64,000 nucleotides of DNA from Epiperipatus broadwayi (GCA_028023455.1 JAQFVV010006309.1:1134511-1198510), one strand, 5' to 3'; positions 51,331-63,970 are shown, counted from the stretch's first letter. The notes: generated from the sequence alone by a model not told the origin. Translations and numbers: made by a program.

Positions 51331-52579
51331 AAATATCGCATTTCTCCCCAATCAGTCATAAGGTGTAGAATATTTTTAATTTCAGACAAGACATTTTTTT
51401 TCTATATGATATGTGGCTCTAAGGTGGGTCAGAAAGCCCAAGATAAAATTTATATAGATCTTTAACCTGCCATTCTGTTTTCACTCTTCAAAAAAACTTT
51501 ATATTAAAAAAAAAGATTTTAAATTGATATCTGGCAGAATTAAAATGCTTGTCTTTTCCTAATTTCAATATTTACAAAATCCTTTTTAAACTCATTTTTC
51601 AGACTGGTTTTATACTTTATTTTTCAGTTAGAGTGATCAGTAACAAACAATATAAGAAACTTGCACCTACATGATTTTCTGGTGTTTTTCTTTAACCATT
51701 GATTAATAAAAAAAATAAGAAATTCACACTAACATGACTTTTGGAAAGCTTAATTTGTTTTTCAAGTAAAATTATCTTAAACATTTCCTTTCTTACTCTG
51801 CTGGCAAATATCGCACTCCTATAATACTCCATCTCTTCTTTTTGATCTATCTTATGTGAAGATTTTAATCTGTCAGAGCTTTATCAAAACAAAAAGTCTT
51901 TACAACAACCAAAACCTCTGAGTAAGAAAAAAAATAGTTTAACAGAATTGTCTCCTTTTTTTTCAACATGTGTAACTGTAGATTTATTTATGCAATATAC
52001 TCACACTATCATTCAATTCATTTATAAAACTGGCCCATTAAAATAATCTGAATGCTTTTTAGAAATTATACTTTTAATATTTAAAATTAAATTCTTACAA
52101 CTTTTAAACCCCAAATTATAATCGTAGAAAAACAAAAATAGACACACAGATTAAAATATTAGAATCTAGTAAATGTAGGTTAGTTTTGAAGAAAGTTAAT
52201 ATTTGAAATATAAAATGACAACTAAATAGCTTACACACACTACCCATATATGTGTTATAACCCTATATAAAAAAATTAACTATTGAATAAGAAGATGTGT
52301 ACTACTCTTTTGAGTTTTATCAACACACAAACAACTAAAGAACATAACTGTTGCCCCACTCTCTTTCTGTCTTAGGCCCTATAGAACTTGACCCTATAGG
52401 GTTTAAACTTGGGTGCCCTACAGACTCCTTTCCTATATAAAAAATGTGATGATGATTTTGGTTCCACATTTTCTTTACATGCACATTACTACAAATTTAG
52501 CTACTGACTAAATTGTAATGGCACAACATATATATAATTAGTACTTGATTTATATTAAGAAAGTTTTATCTATTAAAGT

Positions 52580-52797
52580 TTAAAGATTTACTATCTTAAC
52601 ATAAACTGAGCACTGACTATATATATATATGTGTGTGTGTGGGAGATAATGATCTGAATCAGCTCATGAGTTCTGGGTCAGCATGAAATATACATTGGAG
52701 GTCATTTATCTTTTTCACATGGATGTGGTTATGTGTATCAGTTGTATGACATAGTGTATAGCTGAAAGAAACTTGAAACTCTGTGTTCAAATTCCCT
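52580..52797 (+). repeat. Repeat family R1
   Basis: Direct copy: ctatcttaacataaa, gagcactgactatata followed by a (TA)n(GT)n run at 52617-52640, gggagataatgatctg, gaggtcatttatctttttc, ggttatgtgtatca and the B-box-like gtgttcaaattccc at the end. Confidence 0.8.
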
Positions 52798-53137
52798 ATA
52801 TATAATATTATAATTAAATATTAGTAAATACAGTAATCAAAAATTTTGAAAGGACAAAAAATATAATCATTACTTAGGAGTGCTTTCGACTATTCTCGTA
52901 GTCTTTGTCAACTAATTCTTTGAAAGGTTAACCATCCCATAATTCCATGATGTTAATGTTTGCTACCTGCCTATTGATTAAGTCTTGCTTGTATTTATAT
53001 ATTAGTATAGCTTCCTTTATTTTCCTTTTATTGTTATTTCTTTCAGTTTGCAATATTTTTACATTATTATAATTGAAATTAAAACCATATATATATATAT
53101 AAGTGAAATAATGCTTAAAGCTAAATGGGATAATTAT

Positions 53138-53345
53138 TAACCATTAGAAACCACCAATAACCACATAAACATTCACAGTAAGGATAGTAATCAATATTTC
53201 TCACTGCTGTCAAGGCAACCTTCTCACCTTTTAATAGCAAGAATGGAAATCCACTCTGAATATATATGGACACTTAAAGATTGCAACTTGACTACATAGT
53301 ATGAAATATTGATACAATAAACCTCTTTAAACATGAAATAAACAT
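53138..53345 (+). repeat. Repeat family R2
   Basis: Direct copy: accattagaaaccac, aacattcacagtaagg, gctgtcaaggcaaccttct, ttttaatagcaag, aaagattgcaacttgac, a gaaatattgata block and taaacctctttaaacatg. It keeps the GTCAAGGCAACC core that is eroded in the 19-kb pair. Confidence 0.85.
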
Positions 53346-56300
53346 GTCACTGTAATGCATATATATAAATTGTAACCTTTTGATTGGTTATCCATAGTAG
53401 GAATAGAATATAAAATGTATATTATAGCTCCAAGATTTAAAATTTAAAATTGAGATAATAGTAATGCTATAAATTTTGGTAAACATGAATAAATGACTTA
53501 ATGCATAAAGATTAAAAATAGAATTCTGTAGAGATTTAATAACTATCTTTATTTACAATAATTTATATTATAATCCAATATATACTTTTGATATAATAGT
53601 TGTCAATCTAAATAAATAGTGTTACTTATAAAGTTGACTTTAATTTATTTTTATTACAATGTTTCTTTAAATGCTAAATATATAGAATTGAAATAAATAA
53701 AAGAAGGAACAATTAGAGATCACAAGATAATAATTTATTTTAAAATTATCATCATAATAATATATTTTAAGTATAAATATTTCTTAATTAAACTTTATAT
53801 TTAAATTCAATTAATAATATATATTAAAACATAATTATACTTAATACTTTAGTTTTAAAGAAATGATTTAAATTAATTTCATTTGTAAAATATTTATTGA
53901 TTTTAAATACAGACAGAAAAATATTTATTTAAAAGTTATAATAGTTGATTTTGGATATTGACAAATTAGATTTAAGTAAGCAATTTTCTGATATCACTTT
54001 ATTCCTGGATTTTTTGAGAGAAAGAAAGCAGCAGATAATCAAGATACAGATTCATGAAAAATATAAAGCAGGGAGCTGTTTCAATAAAAAAATTTAAAAT
54101 ATTTAAAGTTTTAAATGGCAAAAATAGTATTTAAAAGCTGTTTAAGAATATAAAATTTATTATATTAATCATTAACATCATGGAGTGAGTTTAAACCAGT
54201 GTCTTTATTACAACCTAATTGCAGTATCTGATTGTCTACTTATAATCAAATGATATCTAAAAGAGGTCAAAAAGAAAAGCTAAAGTTATTATTCTTATTT
54301 GGGATAATCATGAGAAAGAAGAGACAACTATATTTCCTTAAAGAAAGATATACCTGCATTCACGTAAGAAAACATTTGTTTATTTATGTCAAATTAAATA
54401 ATTTTATTAGTCATATATTAAAAATGAGAAACAAGTCTAAAATCCCTAGAAATAAATTTAACACTTGTAAAAGTATTTTATTGGATTTTAAAAATAATGA
54501 CTTAGTTGAGAGTGATAAATCTAATGAAAATTAATATTCTGATTGAATAGAATAATTGACATGTAATAAATAGCTTGAAAAATGTTGAAGAAAATGTTTA
54601 ACATATATTTAATAATGAATAAAAAGAAGGAAAGATAAAAGATGAATTAATATTTCTCATGTTTTAATAGAAAGTGAAATCTTATTATATTATTATAAGA
54701 AAGGAACAGTAAAAAGGTAAAGGATAATTGAAAAAAACCTGTTTAACTTTTTAATAGTGGATGATCATAAAGAAGATGATATGCTATAGTACCAGATGTT
54801 AAATGAATTTATTTATATCTATGTAAATATTAGAAGGTTAATAAGTAAGAGGAAAGTGAAGAAATAAGTGTAAGTAAACTTATTGATGAATTAATTAAAT
54901 ATATTTTAAAGTTTTGTTATGTGGGAAAAATAATGTGATTTATTGTGAAGATTTGTTAAACTCTTTTGTTAATGTATTTTTCAAGAGTATAGTTATGCCC
55001 ATATAACTTTAAAATAGTCAAGAAGGAAGAATGCATCTAATTCAGAACTTTTGTCCAGTTAATGTTGTGCTTATTTGTCAAATGTTTTGTTTAAATATAC
55101 GTGTATTTTAGCAGAAAGAAGATATAGGAATGATGAACATCTATTGGGTTACCATGGTAGTATTAAACTAGGAATTGAAATGGGTTTTTAAAAAAGGATT
55201 TTAATTTTAAATTTATTATTATTATTTTTGTTTGATATGAATTATAAATGCTAGGTTTTATAATTAGCAATAATTGAAACAATCTTTATATGCAATCTGG
55301 TATATAATGTTAAAAGGTATTAATCTTTTTATTATTCATTCTTGTTCTTTAAAAAAAAAAAAAGAAGAGTATGCTTAAAAATATGAAGAGACTATACATG
55401 AGTTATAACATGAAAGTGTGTGGCGGATATAATATTTTAACTTTATATTTTAGTCAGTATATATTTTTAAAAATTGAGTGTGGTGAAATGTGTTGTAGAA
55501 GTATTTCAAATTTATTATCATAAAGTATATTTGACAAAGAGGAATGAACTAGTGGTGATAAATAAAAATTTATAGGATTCTATGAAAATAAAAAAATATA
55601 TAAAATGTAATGTTATTTATGAGAGTAAGAAAAGAGTGAATATTAATATAAAAAAAAATCATGACCTCATTTGTTATAAAAATATATATCATATTGATGA
55701 TGATAAAGTAGTCTATTTGTTTTGTAACATGATCTCAAATATAGATAGAAAAATATTTAATGGGGAAATTGGATTATATTATTAACCCATAGGTAGTATA
55801 ATAATAGATGCTGAAGACACAGTAGGAAAAAATGAGTTGAAATTCCAGGATAGGATATAAAAATATCATCCTGAAAAACTGATTGAATAGTTCAATGAGT
55901 TTAATCTTTTCAATACCCATATAGTTTATTGAAAAGAGATGGGAGGATTTTCTGCAAAGACATAAGTGTAGTATATAACATAAGTGCCTACTGTATAAGC
56001 CATGGTAAAATTGAGGTAAGATCATTAGGAAAATGATTACCTGCTAAAATATGACACCTCATAAATAAAGGAAACCTCCATTCCTTTATTATGATATAGT
56101 ACTTTTGATAAAAATCATTTTCTTATCTATTAAGTTTTTGAGTAAATAAGAATATAGCAGGCATCAAAAGTTGATTAAATATTTTAAGAATTTTATAGTT
56201 TTTCTTCCTAAGTTTTGACAGATTAGCTTAAAAGTAGTAAGACCATATATAAAACAAATATTTGAATAAAATCTGAATAAATTAGTATATGAATAATGAT

Positions 56301-57300
56301 ACCTGAGATCAAAGACAGACAGAAAATATAAGTGAGAGATAGAGAATGAATGTAGAAAATAAATTACATCAAATGAAAAAGAATCCTTAACTTCACTATT
56401 CATTTTGAATACATTATAAATATTGTTTTTTTTTTGTAACATTCTCACATCACCAGTAATTTTTGTTGATAAGATTATAGTGCAATATTTTTATACAAAT
56501 TTTGAATATGAAGTATGATTTAAATATTATAATTTTATTAAAACATTTGGAGTTACAAAATCTAAGGTAAATAAGCAATGATGTCTAAGAAGATAACCAT
56601 ATAACTCATGAATTGTAAAACAGTATAATAATAGTATGAAAACATATACTTTGGTAAAAAGAATGAGCTTATTATTTTAAAGAACTAGATAATGAATATA
56701 GGATGAAGATTAAAATGTATAGAATAATTATTATGTCTATTTGTGATTAATGTAAATAATTTTATTGTAAATTTATAAACAGTTAAATGATTATTTTGTT
56801 AGTGAATTATTTAATTTAATGTGTATAACTGTTTGTTGTTCATTATTATTGTTATAAATAAATGGTTATTTTAATTTTAATTTGGTATTAATAATTTCAT
56901 TGCATTTGAGAGTCATTTTCATCATAAGGTCATATCAATAAAGTGCGTTATCCATATAGAATTATACATAGCATATATTGATTATATGCTTCATCTGAAG
57001 AGTTATATTTAAGAATTTATAGTTGACACATTAAGTATCAATTGCTTTTAAATTATAATAATATTAAAAGGAGTTGTAGTACATCATGTTTTTATTAGAT
57101 ATAAAACAATCTTGAAGATTTATGTGAAAAGTACTATTAAGTATTACAAAATGGAGTGCTTGAAAAAGAGAAATAGTGGTTTGTATTATAGAACATTATT
57201 CTTAATTTTTATTTATTTCTAGCTGAGAAATATAAAAAGGGAGGAGGAATGAGGGCTTACAGACAGGAAGAAAAAAGACTATATTACTAGCTTTGATAAT
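53346..57300. other. AT-rich stretch with unassigned coding-like scraps at 54.2-56.4 kb
   Basis: The plus strand from about 54,230 has frames of 100 codons (54232-54534, basic, with a Cys and His pair in TCIHVRKH) and 67 codons (55582-55785), and 55790-56040 continues in the same general direction with stops that are mostly TAA or TAG in place of Gln-like positions. This could be one decayed mobile-element gene, but I recognise no domain. The minus-strand frames 55774-56025 and 56164-56448 are antisense to it. Confidence 0.3.
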
Positions 57301-57308
57301 CTATTAAT

Positions 57309-57952
57309 ATACATTTATAACAGAACAGAAAGTAACCGAAGCTTCCAATACATTATATCATATTTGCAATTCTATCACAACCATCCATCAGCTCAAAAAT
57401 CAGACTAACCTCTCACACCATAAATACTTTAGAAACAGACTTTGTCAAACAATTCATATAGGGCATGTTACAATCCAACTGCACATACATCTTATTTCTA
57501 GAGAAACCTGAAACTTTTTTTTTTTATTAAATACAATTCCATCAAACATTACTGAAATGTATGATCAACGATGTGAAAAAAATAAATTCTCCCCAAGATG
57601 CAATGTCTTTGAGTATATGTTTTATTAATATATGATGAACTCATTGCATAATGGGGATTACTTAACTTTTTCATAAGTCCTTGATCATATGTTTCAGTGA
57701 TGTGTGATGGAATTGTAATTAATAAAAAAATATATTAAAAAAATAAGTTTGGGATTTCTCTAGAAATAATGTATATATGACGTTGAATTGTAACATGATA
57801 CGTGGATTGCTTGACAAAGTGTATGTTTCTAATGTATCTATGGTGTGAGAGGTTTGTCTGACTTTTGGGCTGATGGATGATTTTGATAAGATTGCACACG
57901 TGATATAACTCATTGAAAGCTTCAATTACCCTGTTCAGTTATATATAATCTA
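57309..57952. mobile_element. Long imperfect palindrome, about 640 bp
   Basis: The left half (57309 to about 57590) is the imperfect reverse complement of the right half (about 57645 to 57952). Paired landmarks from the outside in: gaagctt (57339 and 57916), catccatcagc (57393 and complement near 57880), aacctctcacaccat (57410 and complement near 57841), ttatttctagagaaa (57491 and complement near 57756), acaattccatca (57533 and complement near 57706) and gatgcaatg close to the centre. The minus-strand frame 57719-57925 lies in the right arm, and the left arm gives a similar broken translation (HPSAQKSD in both), so the arms may descend from a coding or repeat unit duplicated head to head. Confidence 0.88.
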
Positions 57953-58875
57953 TTTACTTATTATTTACATAACTTACAAACTATAAATAAAAAGATTGAT
58001 TTTATTTTACAACACGACTATTCTATAAAGGATTTTTATTTGTATGGTTTTGAATGAAATTATTATAAGACTTCACTTTTTTTTAAGTACAAACTGAATA
58101 TTAAATTTTATTTAGAAGATGAGAATAAAATTTAATATTTATTTTATAAATACATAAGAATATATCTTTATTAACATTCAATTCAATATGGAATTATTCC
58201 AACAAAATGAAAAAGAAAAATCGAATTTAAATCTTTAAAACTATCATATATTTATATATTTCATACTATAAAAGGATAGTATCTGAGAAGTCGGTATAAT
58301 ATTATGACATAAATATTAAAATATATTAATAGAAATCCCAAAACAAATGCAGATGATTATATACATATATATATATGTTTTTTTTCTGCCTTTTGACAGG
58401 ATGATTGTTAATAAATAAAAATAAGTCTAATATATATATATGTATATGTCCAGATCCAGCCTGAGAAAAAGAGGGGCCCAGTGCAATGTTTTCATGCAGG
58501 TTTTTTTTACACATGATAAAAAAACAACAACAGGTATTTTTAAAAAAATCTTATTTACAAATATAGATATATTGCTTTATAATTAATTTAACTTTGAGAA
58601 TTCACAAGAAAAATTCAAAAAATTAAAACAATTTTTTTTCCATTATATGTATTTTACTTTGTTTATTCAAATATTGATTCAGTAAAATTGCATAAATTGG
58701 AACTTATAATGCATAAATAATTAGTTATTCATTATTCTCATTTCACATTAACATGACCAGAACATTGTAAAATATTTAGGTATATTTATTGGAAGTAGCT
58801 GACAAATATAGGCCACTACACAATCAATGTGTCTACAGTTGTGTTACCTCACATGTGATAGTCGTTGTAGGGCCT
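57953..58875. other. AT-rich non-coding stretch
   Basis: Nothing recognised except short TA runs near 58362 and 58431. Confidence 0.45.
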
Positions 58876-58892
58876 ACAGATTACAGAGTTTT
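58876..58892. repeat. 17-bp target site duplication, left
   Basis: acagattacagagtttt, identical to 58985-59001. Seventeen base pairs fits LINE-driven target-primed insertion. Confidence 0.92.
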
Positions 58893-58984
58893 TTTTCATA
58901 TGTCAAAGCATTAACCAGGAAGTGAACCTGGGCCTGCTGTTTGAAAGGCAGCTATGCTAACCACCAGGCCATCAACACTTGCTA
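58885..58984 (-). mobile_element. tRNA-derived mini-SINE, copy 1
   Basis: On the minus strand: an A-box-like tggcctggtggttagca, an anticodon-arm-like gctgcctttcaaacagc, a B-box-like aggttcacttcctgg, then taatgctttgacatatg and a poly-A tail. The whole unit is only about 92 bp between the 17-bp duplications, so it is a tRNA-like head with hardly any body. The T-loop lacks the canonical A, so it is not a working tRNA. Mobilisation must depend on a LINE enzyme in trans; RTE elements are present in the window, but poly-A tailing leaves the partner open. Confidence 0.88.
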
Positions 58985-59001
58985 ACAGATTACAGAGTTT
59001 T
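58985..59001. repeat. 17-bp target site duplication, right
   Basis: Perfect copy of 58876-58892. Confidence 0.92.
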
Positions 59002-59719
59002 GGCAAAAAAAGTGAAACTTACTTACATTTAGGTCATGATAAAATGTTTTGTTTTATTTTTTTTATTTCTTCAAAACATGTAGATCATGTAGGCCTGAGG
59101 TTTTGATAAACATAAGGTTTTGTGCCATTGCATCAATTGATCCCCCCCCCCTCTTTCAGGCTGCTTCTGTATATATAATATAAAATATAGCAAAGTTTTT
59201 AAATAGCCAATAGAAGCAAGCAGTTTAAAAGTGAAACTCAATAAACAAATATATAAAACATATTTTCATAGATGACAATTTTTCAGCAGAATAACTGAAC
59301 CAAAGAAATAGAAATTCAAAATACGGAGAAAATATTAATTCATTAAAAGTAACATATTAAATCAAATAATAGCTTAAATGACTTTTTTCAGAATAAAGAC
59401 TTCTCCAAATCTTTTCACAAGTTTGGAAAATAATAAAATACACTTTTATCAGTTTACTTAAAAACCTTTGAGCTAAATCTGGAAATCATTCAACTATCTG
59501 AAAAATTCTCTTATTTTTTTCTGTATTGGAACTCCAGGTCAATGTTCCTCAATTTTTTCTTATGGAGTAAACTTCTTTTTCATAATATTACCACATTATT
59601 TTTTAAGGGTCAATTTTTAAAAATTTAGTAGTATGAAATTAAATTTATGTTAAAATAAATTGCTCAAATATTCGGTGCCATTTTAATCACATGGACTTTT
59701 TCCTTCAAGTCTTTGCCAA

Positions 59720-59745
59720 TCAGCTATAAGAGCATAGCTGGGCCA
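59720..59745 (+). promoter_or_regulatory. CCAAT plus TATA-like sequence
   Basis: gccaatcagctataagagc places a CCAAT box directly before a TATA-like element. No transcript or LTR could be linked to it. Confidence 0.2.
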
Positions 59746-60440
59746 TGAGTAAAAATGCTGCTTAAGATTATAATTATGGTAAGTAAAAGCCCTTAAAGGT
59801 GATATATATATACTGTGTGTGTGTTGACGTTAGTATATGAATAGATGCATAATAATGTATAATTGTAATTGCGTTTAAAAATGAAACATTTAACTTATTA
59901 ATCTTTTACTCTATTTAGGTTCACTTTAAGCTTTTAAATGCTTTTCATATATTAAAAAGTTCATTTGTTTTATCGTAACTATAAATTTTAATAAAAGCTT
60001 TTAATAGGAATATTAAGGGGTGTGTGTGTCTAACTTCAACATTTTTAAAAAATTGATAATTCTAAATTTTAAAGAGCAATTAAAAATAAATTATTTGGGA
60101 TTACAGAACGCGATTTTATACAAAGTTTGGCATTTGTGATTTTAAAATAATTTTTGCAAAGCAAAAACATGAAAATATGAATAATAAATTTTTCACAGAA
60201 AATACAACTTATATGAATTTATTGGTGGAAAAATATTAAATGTTCAAATTAATTTTATAATGCTACCATTTCTATTGAAAACATATTTCTCTGATTAAAC
60301 TTCATTGATTTACCTTATGGAAAAGAATCTCCCAAAATAAGTCACTGCGTCTTCTTCAGACAAGAAAATAATGTCCAATTTTTAATATTACGAAACTATT
60401 TTGTTTTCAAAGTGTTAATGAAAAAAATATTTTTACTCTG

Positions 60441-60536
60441 TTCAATTCGAGTGGTCAGCGCAGCTGCTTTACAAGCAGTTGTCCGGGTTTGCGGGTTCGC
60501 TTCCCGGCCGATGCTTTGACACATGAAAAAAAAAAA
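60441..60536 (+). mobile_element. tRNA-derived mini-SINE, copy 2
   Basis: Same family as the copy at 58.9 kb, shown by the shared tail tgctttgaca-atg followed by poly-A, and by the aligned gtggtcagcgcagctgc and gggttcgcttccc (B box) sections. It can fold an anticodon arm gctgc-tttacaa-gcagt, which would place UAC at the anticodon, and a T arm with a near-complete stem. The 3' acceptor-like ccgatgc has no matching 5' strand and the T-loop has C where A is invariant, so this is a SINE or pseudo-tRNA, not a tRNA gene. Its GC content is far above the surroundings. No target duplication was found. Confidence 0.8.
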
Positions 60537-62290
60537 TTCATCTAAGAATGTAAACATTATAGTTCTCGCTATTATATAAAACTGACATACATAATCCAAA
60601 TTTAGATTTTAAAATATCTAATATTCACAAAGTTATCAGAAACTATATAAAACATTACAGAATTTGACGATAGTTTAATTTAATGACATAAAAAACCTAA
60701 TTAAAGTAGTATTCTTTATCAACAATCTAATTTTATTTCTCTATCATATCGAATAAATAAATTTGAAAAATGTCAGCTGCAATTATTGCTCTGCAATTTA
60801 TATCCATCTTCCAATGAAATGCAATATTCTCAAAATGATTTATCGATTTTTTGACGTATGATAACAACTGCAATGATAAATCTATTAGGCGTAGTGATTG
60901 GAGCTTCACATTTATATCACATTGAATAATAATTATTAATAATTCAACTTCTTTTTTACTCTCATAAGCAGCAAGATATACTTGATTAATTATAAATTGT
61001 TAATTATAAATGGTATTTAAAATATGATATTTAAAATATAACTTTTATATATGTCTTTCATTATGCTAGCATGTTGTTAAATATGATCACTGGAAGAAAC
61101 AGTGAAGATTAAATTCTTACATATAAATCGAGTTATACAAAAAGTTATGGAATGAGTTATTTACACAAGTAGGAAATCCTCTGATATAAATAAACAAGAT
61201 AAATCATAGATTAGTTAGAGTATTTTATATAAAATACAGTATATTAAAATTCTTTATCAAGACAAATTAGGATTCACAGTAAGTCAGTGATATACTTAAT
61301 CAGTAATAAACTTTTTCTTATTGCTTGCTATCCTATTAACATAATTCAGTCTGGGATACTAGAATTATAGTTACTTTGCACACTTTAGCAAGCACTGAGA
61401 TTAAAGGCTCATTTAAAATAATGAAATCTTATATTTTATTAAGTTGATTCTCTTTTACAATAAATCAGAAATAATTTGGAGCTCATCTCACTCTACAAAC
61501 AGTCAGTTCAGTGAATGGCAATACGATAATATTAACATAAAAATTTATAAAAAAAATAAAAAAATGTAATTGATCAGTGATCTTATTAAAATATTATTAC
61601 TATGCACCTGCTTTTAATTTATCTATTATAAACCATTTAGTTCACAAAATTTCTCTTTACTTACACAAATTATGTTTATTGCTACACTTTCTTAAAATTA
61701 TTAAATATTTAAGGACAATTTTCTTTAGCAAAACATTTAAGAATAGCTACTGTAAACTAAGCCACACATTTATTAGTCTTATTAATTTTATCAACTGATA
61801 ACTACTCTAAGCATATTTCTTTATCTTTCAGAAGCATATTTCTTTATCTTTCAGATAATTTATAGCTTAATAATTGTTTAAAAAATATAAACGTTTGAAG
61901 CACTATTTTAATCTTAAATTCACCACTATGAACAATAACTATATAATAATCTTACAATCTCATACTTCTAGAATTAACTTATTGAAGTTATTTTTAAACT
62001 TTAAGTCTATGCTGTTTGAAGATAAAGTATTAGTTATACATTTCATCAGAGTCCACTTTATCTACGCCTCTAAATATTTATCATTTCCTAAACTTATATT
62101 ACATCTTTCTTTTAAAGTAAATAAATAAACTTTATTACTTAGAAATGTTCTTTTTGTTACTATCGTATAAGATATAGCATTTACTAAATTATCTTGACTA
62201 AACTTTTATTCTGTATTTTTCTCCACCTTTTATTAAATGTACATAACTAAGGACTAATCATCATAATTCAGTTTGTATAAAATACATTAT
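60537..62290. other. AT-rich stretch with a 23-bp tandem duplication
   Basis: Two identical 23-bp units (aagcatatttc... to ctttcag) lie back to back at 61809-61831 and 61832-61854. The plus-strand frames 61577-61798 and 61874-62128 are Leu/Ile/Lys/His-rich with no recognised motif. Confidence 0.45.
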
Positions 62291-62307
62291 TATTTATTTG
62301 GAAGGTA

Positions 62308-62532
62308 TCATTGATTTAAGACATTGGTCATTAAGGTATTTTTATCACCCTCAGGAATTTCTAATAGGAAAGCATTTTCACTCGTATTCTTTTTTATTTG
62401 GAATGGTCCTTCATACAAAGTAAAGAATTTTTTAAATTTGTATATTTGTAGATCACTAATCTGGAATCTTGCCCAGCATAAAATTATTTTAAAAACCCAA
62501 TTAATATTGATGCACCTACTAAATTTATTCAC
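62308..62532 (-). pseudogene. Ty3/gypsy integrase C-terminal (GPY/F-like) remnant
   Basis: Residues about 26-70 of the minus-strand frame read ISDLQIYKFKKFFTLYEGPF, then IKKNTSENAFLLEIPEG. The 'K-F-x-x-L-Y-E-G-P-F/Y-x-I' pattern followed by 'N-x-F-L-L-E' is the small C-terminal module of gypsy integrases, which helps direct integration. Only this end is seen; the zinc-binding and DDE core domains were not found upstream on the minus strand. The opposite plus-strand frame 62324-62641 is a shadow. Confidence 0.7.
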
Positions 62533-62640
62533 TACGAAAAGAAAGATAAACCAGCACCTAATTTATTTACCAAATAATAAATATAAACTAAATAACTTCA
62601 CTAAACTCATTCATAAACAAATTATCTATTATTTTAAATG

Positions 62641-63740
62641 AAGATTACCGAGAAATGACACTTATTTAAGTTCTTCTTCCATTTAACTGAATATTTGTAA
62701 AAATATATTCATTATCATAGTATAATAATTTTTCTACTACCAATAATATCTTCAATTTTTTTGTTACATATAAAGATTATATTTTCATAGTAAATAAAAA
62801 TATCAATATAACATTCAATCCAAAATTTACTTTGTATTTCATTGCAGGTGGTTAAAAATGAAATTGTGTTCCTTTCCTGGAGAAGATTGAATAGGTTTGT
62901 ACATTTAAATTGATAATTTATATCTCAGGCACCCAATAGATTGAAGCCCTGATTTAAGCACAAAGAACAAAGACTGCATTAAATAGAAATAAACTGTAAG
63001 CATAAGTATACACTTATGCTTTTAAAGTCAATGCCCTCTACATTATTTGATATTGCCTATTCAAATTTGCATCAGAAAATATAACATTTCTGTATTTTGT
63101 GGCCAGCAGAAGTAGAGTAGTTATATTCAAATAATTGTAAAGTATTTCACAATGTTTTTCAAGTTACCAATGATATATTACTTAAGTATTTGAGTACTGT
63201 GTTATTATGCAATTTCATTTCTACTTTCTTAAAATACTAAGATTCCAAAATAAATAAAGAAAAATGTCAAATATTCCATGTTTAGCTTAAATAATAACCA
63301 TCATATATTTTTTTGGTTAAGAAGTTAAAGTATTATCATTAACATTTTGTTCCAAGTGCATTTTATTCTGAATTTGAACTCTGAGATCAAGATATTTATA
63401 ATTAACAAGAACCTATATTTTAAAACATAGGACAAGATATTTAAGACTGAAAAAAACCTATATTTGAGATAAAGATATTTTAATAACTAAGATAGGTTAT
63501 TTTGAATTATACAAGAATCTTATATAATAATTATATTTAGCCATGGTATTGCCTATAAGAGGACTCTTACTCTGATGTTTTAAAAATCCATGTTATATGG
63601 TGCCTTTTCATGTAACTTTTACTTTCAAAATTAAAACTTTATTTACATCTTAGAATAAATACAAGAGACATCAAGGACAGCATAAAATTAGGTCAATAAC
63701 AAAGTCTCAATGAATACATGTAAATATGGTATGCAAAAAT
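62641..63740. other. AT-rich non-coding stretch
   Basis: Around 63,400-63,500 three loosely similar units (acctatatttt, aagatatttaa) occur. No gene recognised. Confidence 0.45.
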
Positions 63741-63754
63741 GGGATATATTATTC

Positions 63755-63970
63755 ATTCAGTAGATGGGGGAAAGTTCAGGTCTTAGACCTAGGAATTGCA
63801 TGAATCAAGTCTATAGCCTCATCTGGCTCCAGGTCTGGTCAGCCAGTTTGGTTACATGGTATGGTTTTTTGGCTTTCCCAACATGTTGGCTTTCGATTGG
63901 TCAGAAGATACCAATTGATTGCCAGGTTACATGTTCTGTGACTGATTATTTAGGTTACAATACATAAAAT
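63755..63970. other. Less AT-rich block of unknown origin at the window edge
   Basis: About 215 bp with clearly higher GC. It has an inverted CCAAT (cgattggtcag) at about 63895 and repeated ttgg/ccag words. A 67-codon plus-strand frame crosses it but shows no motif I know. Likely an unrecognised repeat, or the start of one that continues outside the window. Confidence 0.35.

Noticed and set aside
54230-56450. An alternative genetic code with TAA/TAG as Gln
   Set aside because: Other remnants in the window show W-to-TGA and R-to-TGA changes and frameshifts as well; simple decay under AT pressure explains all of them.
60441-60520. A functional tRNA gene
   Set aside because: B box and anticodon arm look good, but the acceptor 5' strand does not pair, the T-loop lacks the invariant A, and the poly-A-tailed end is shared with a clear SINE 1.5 kb away.
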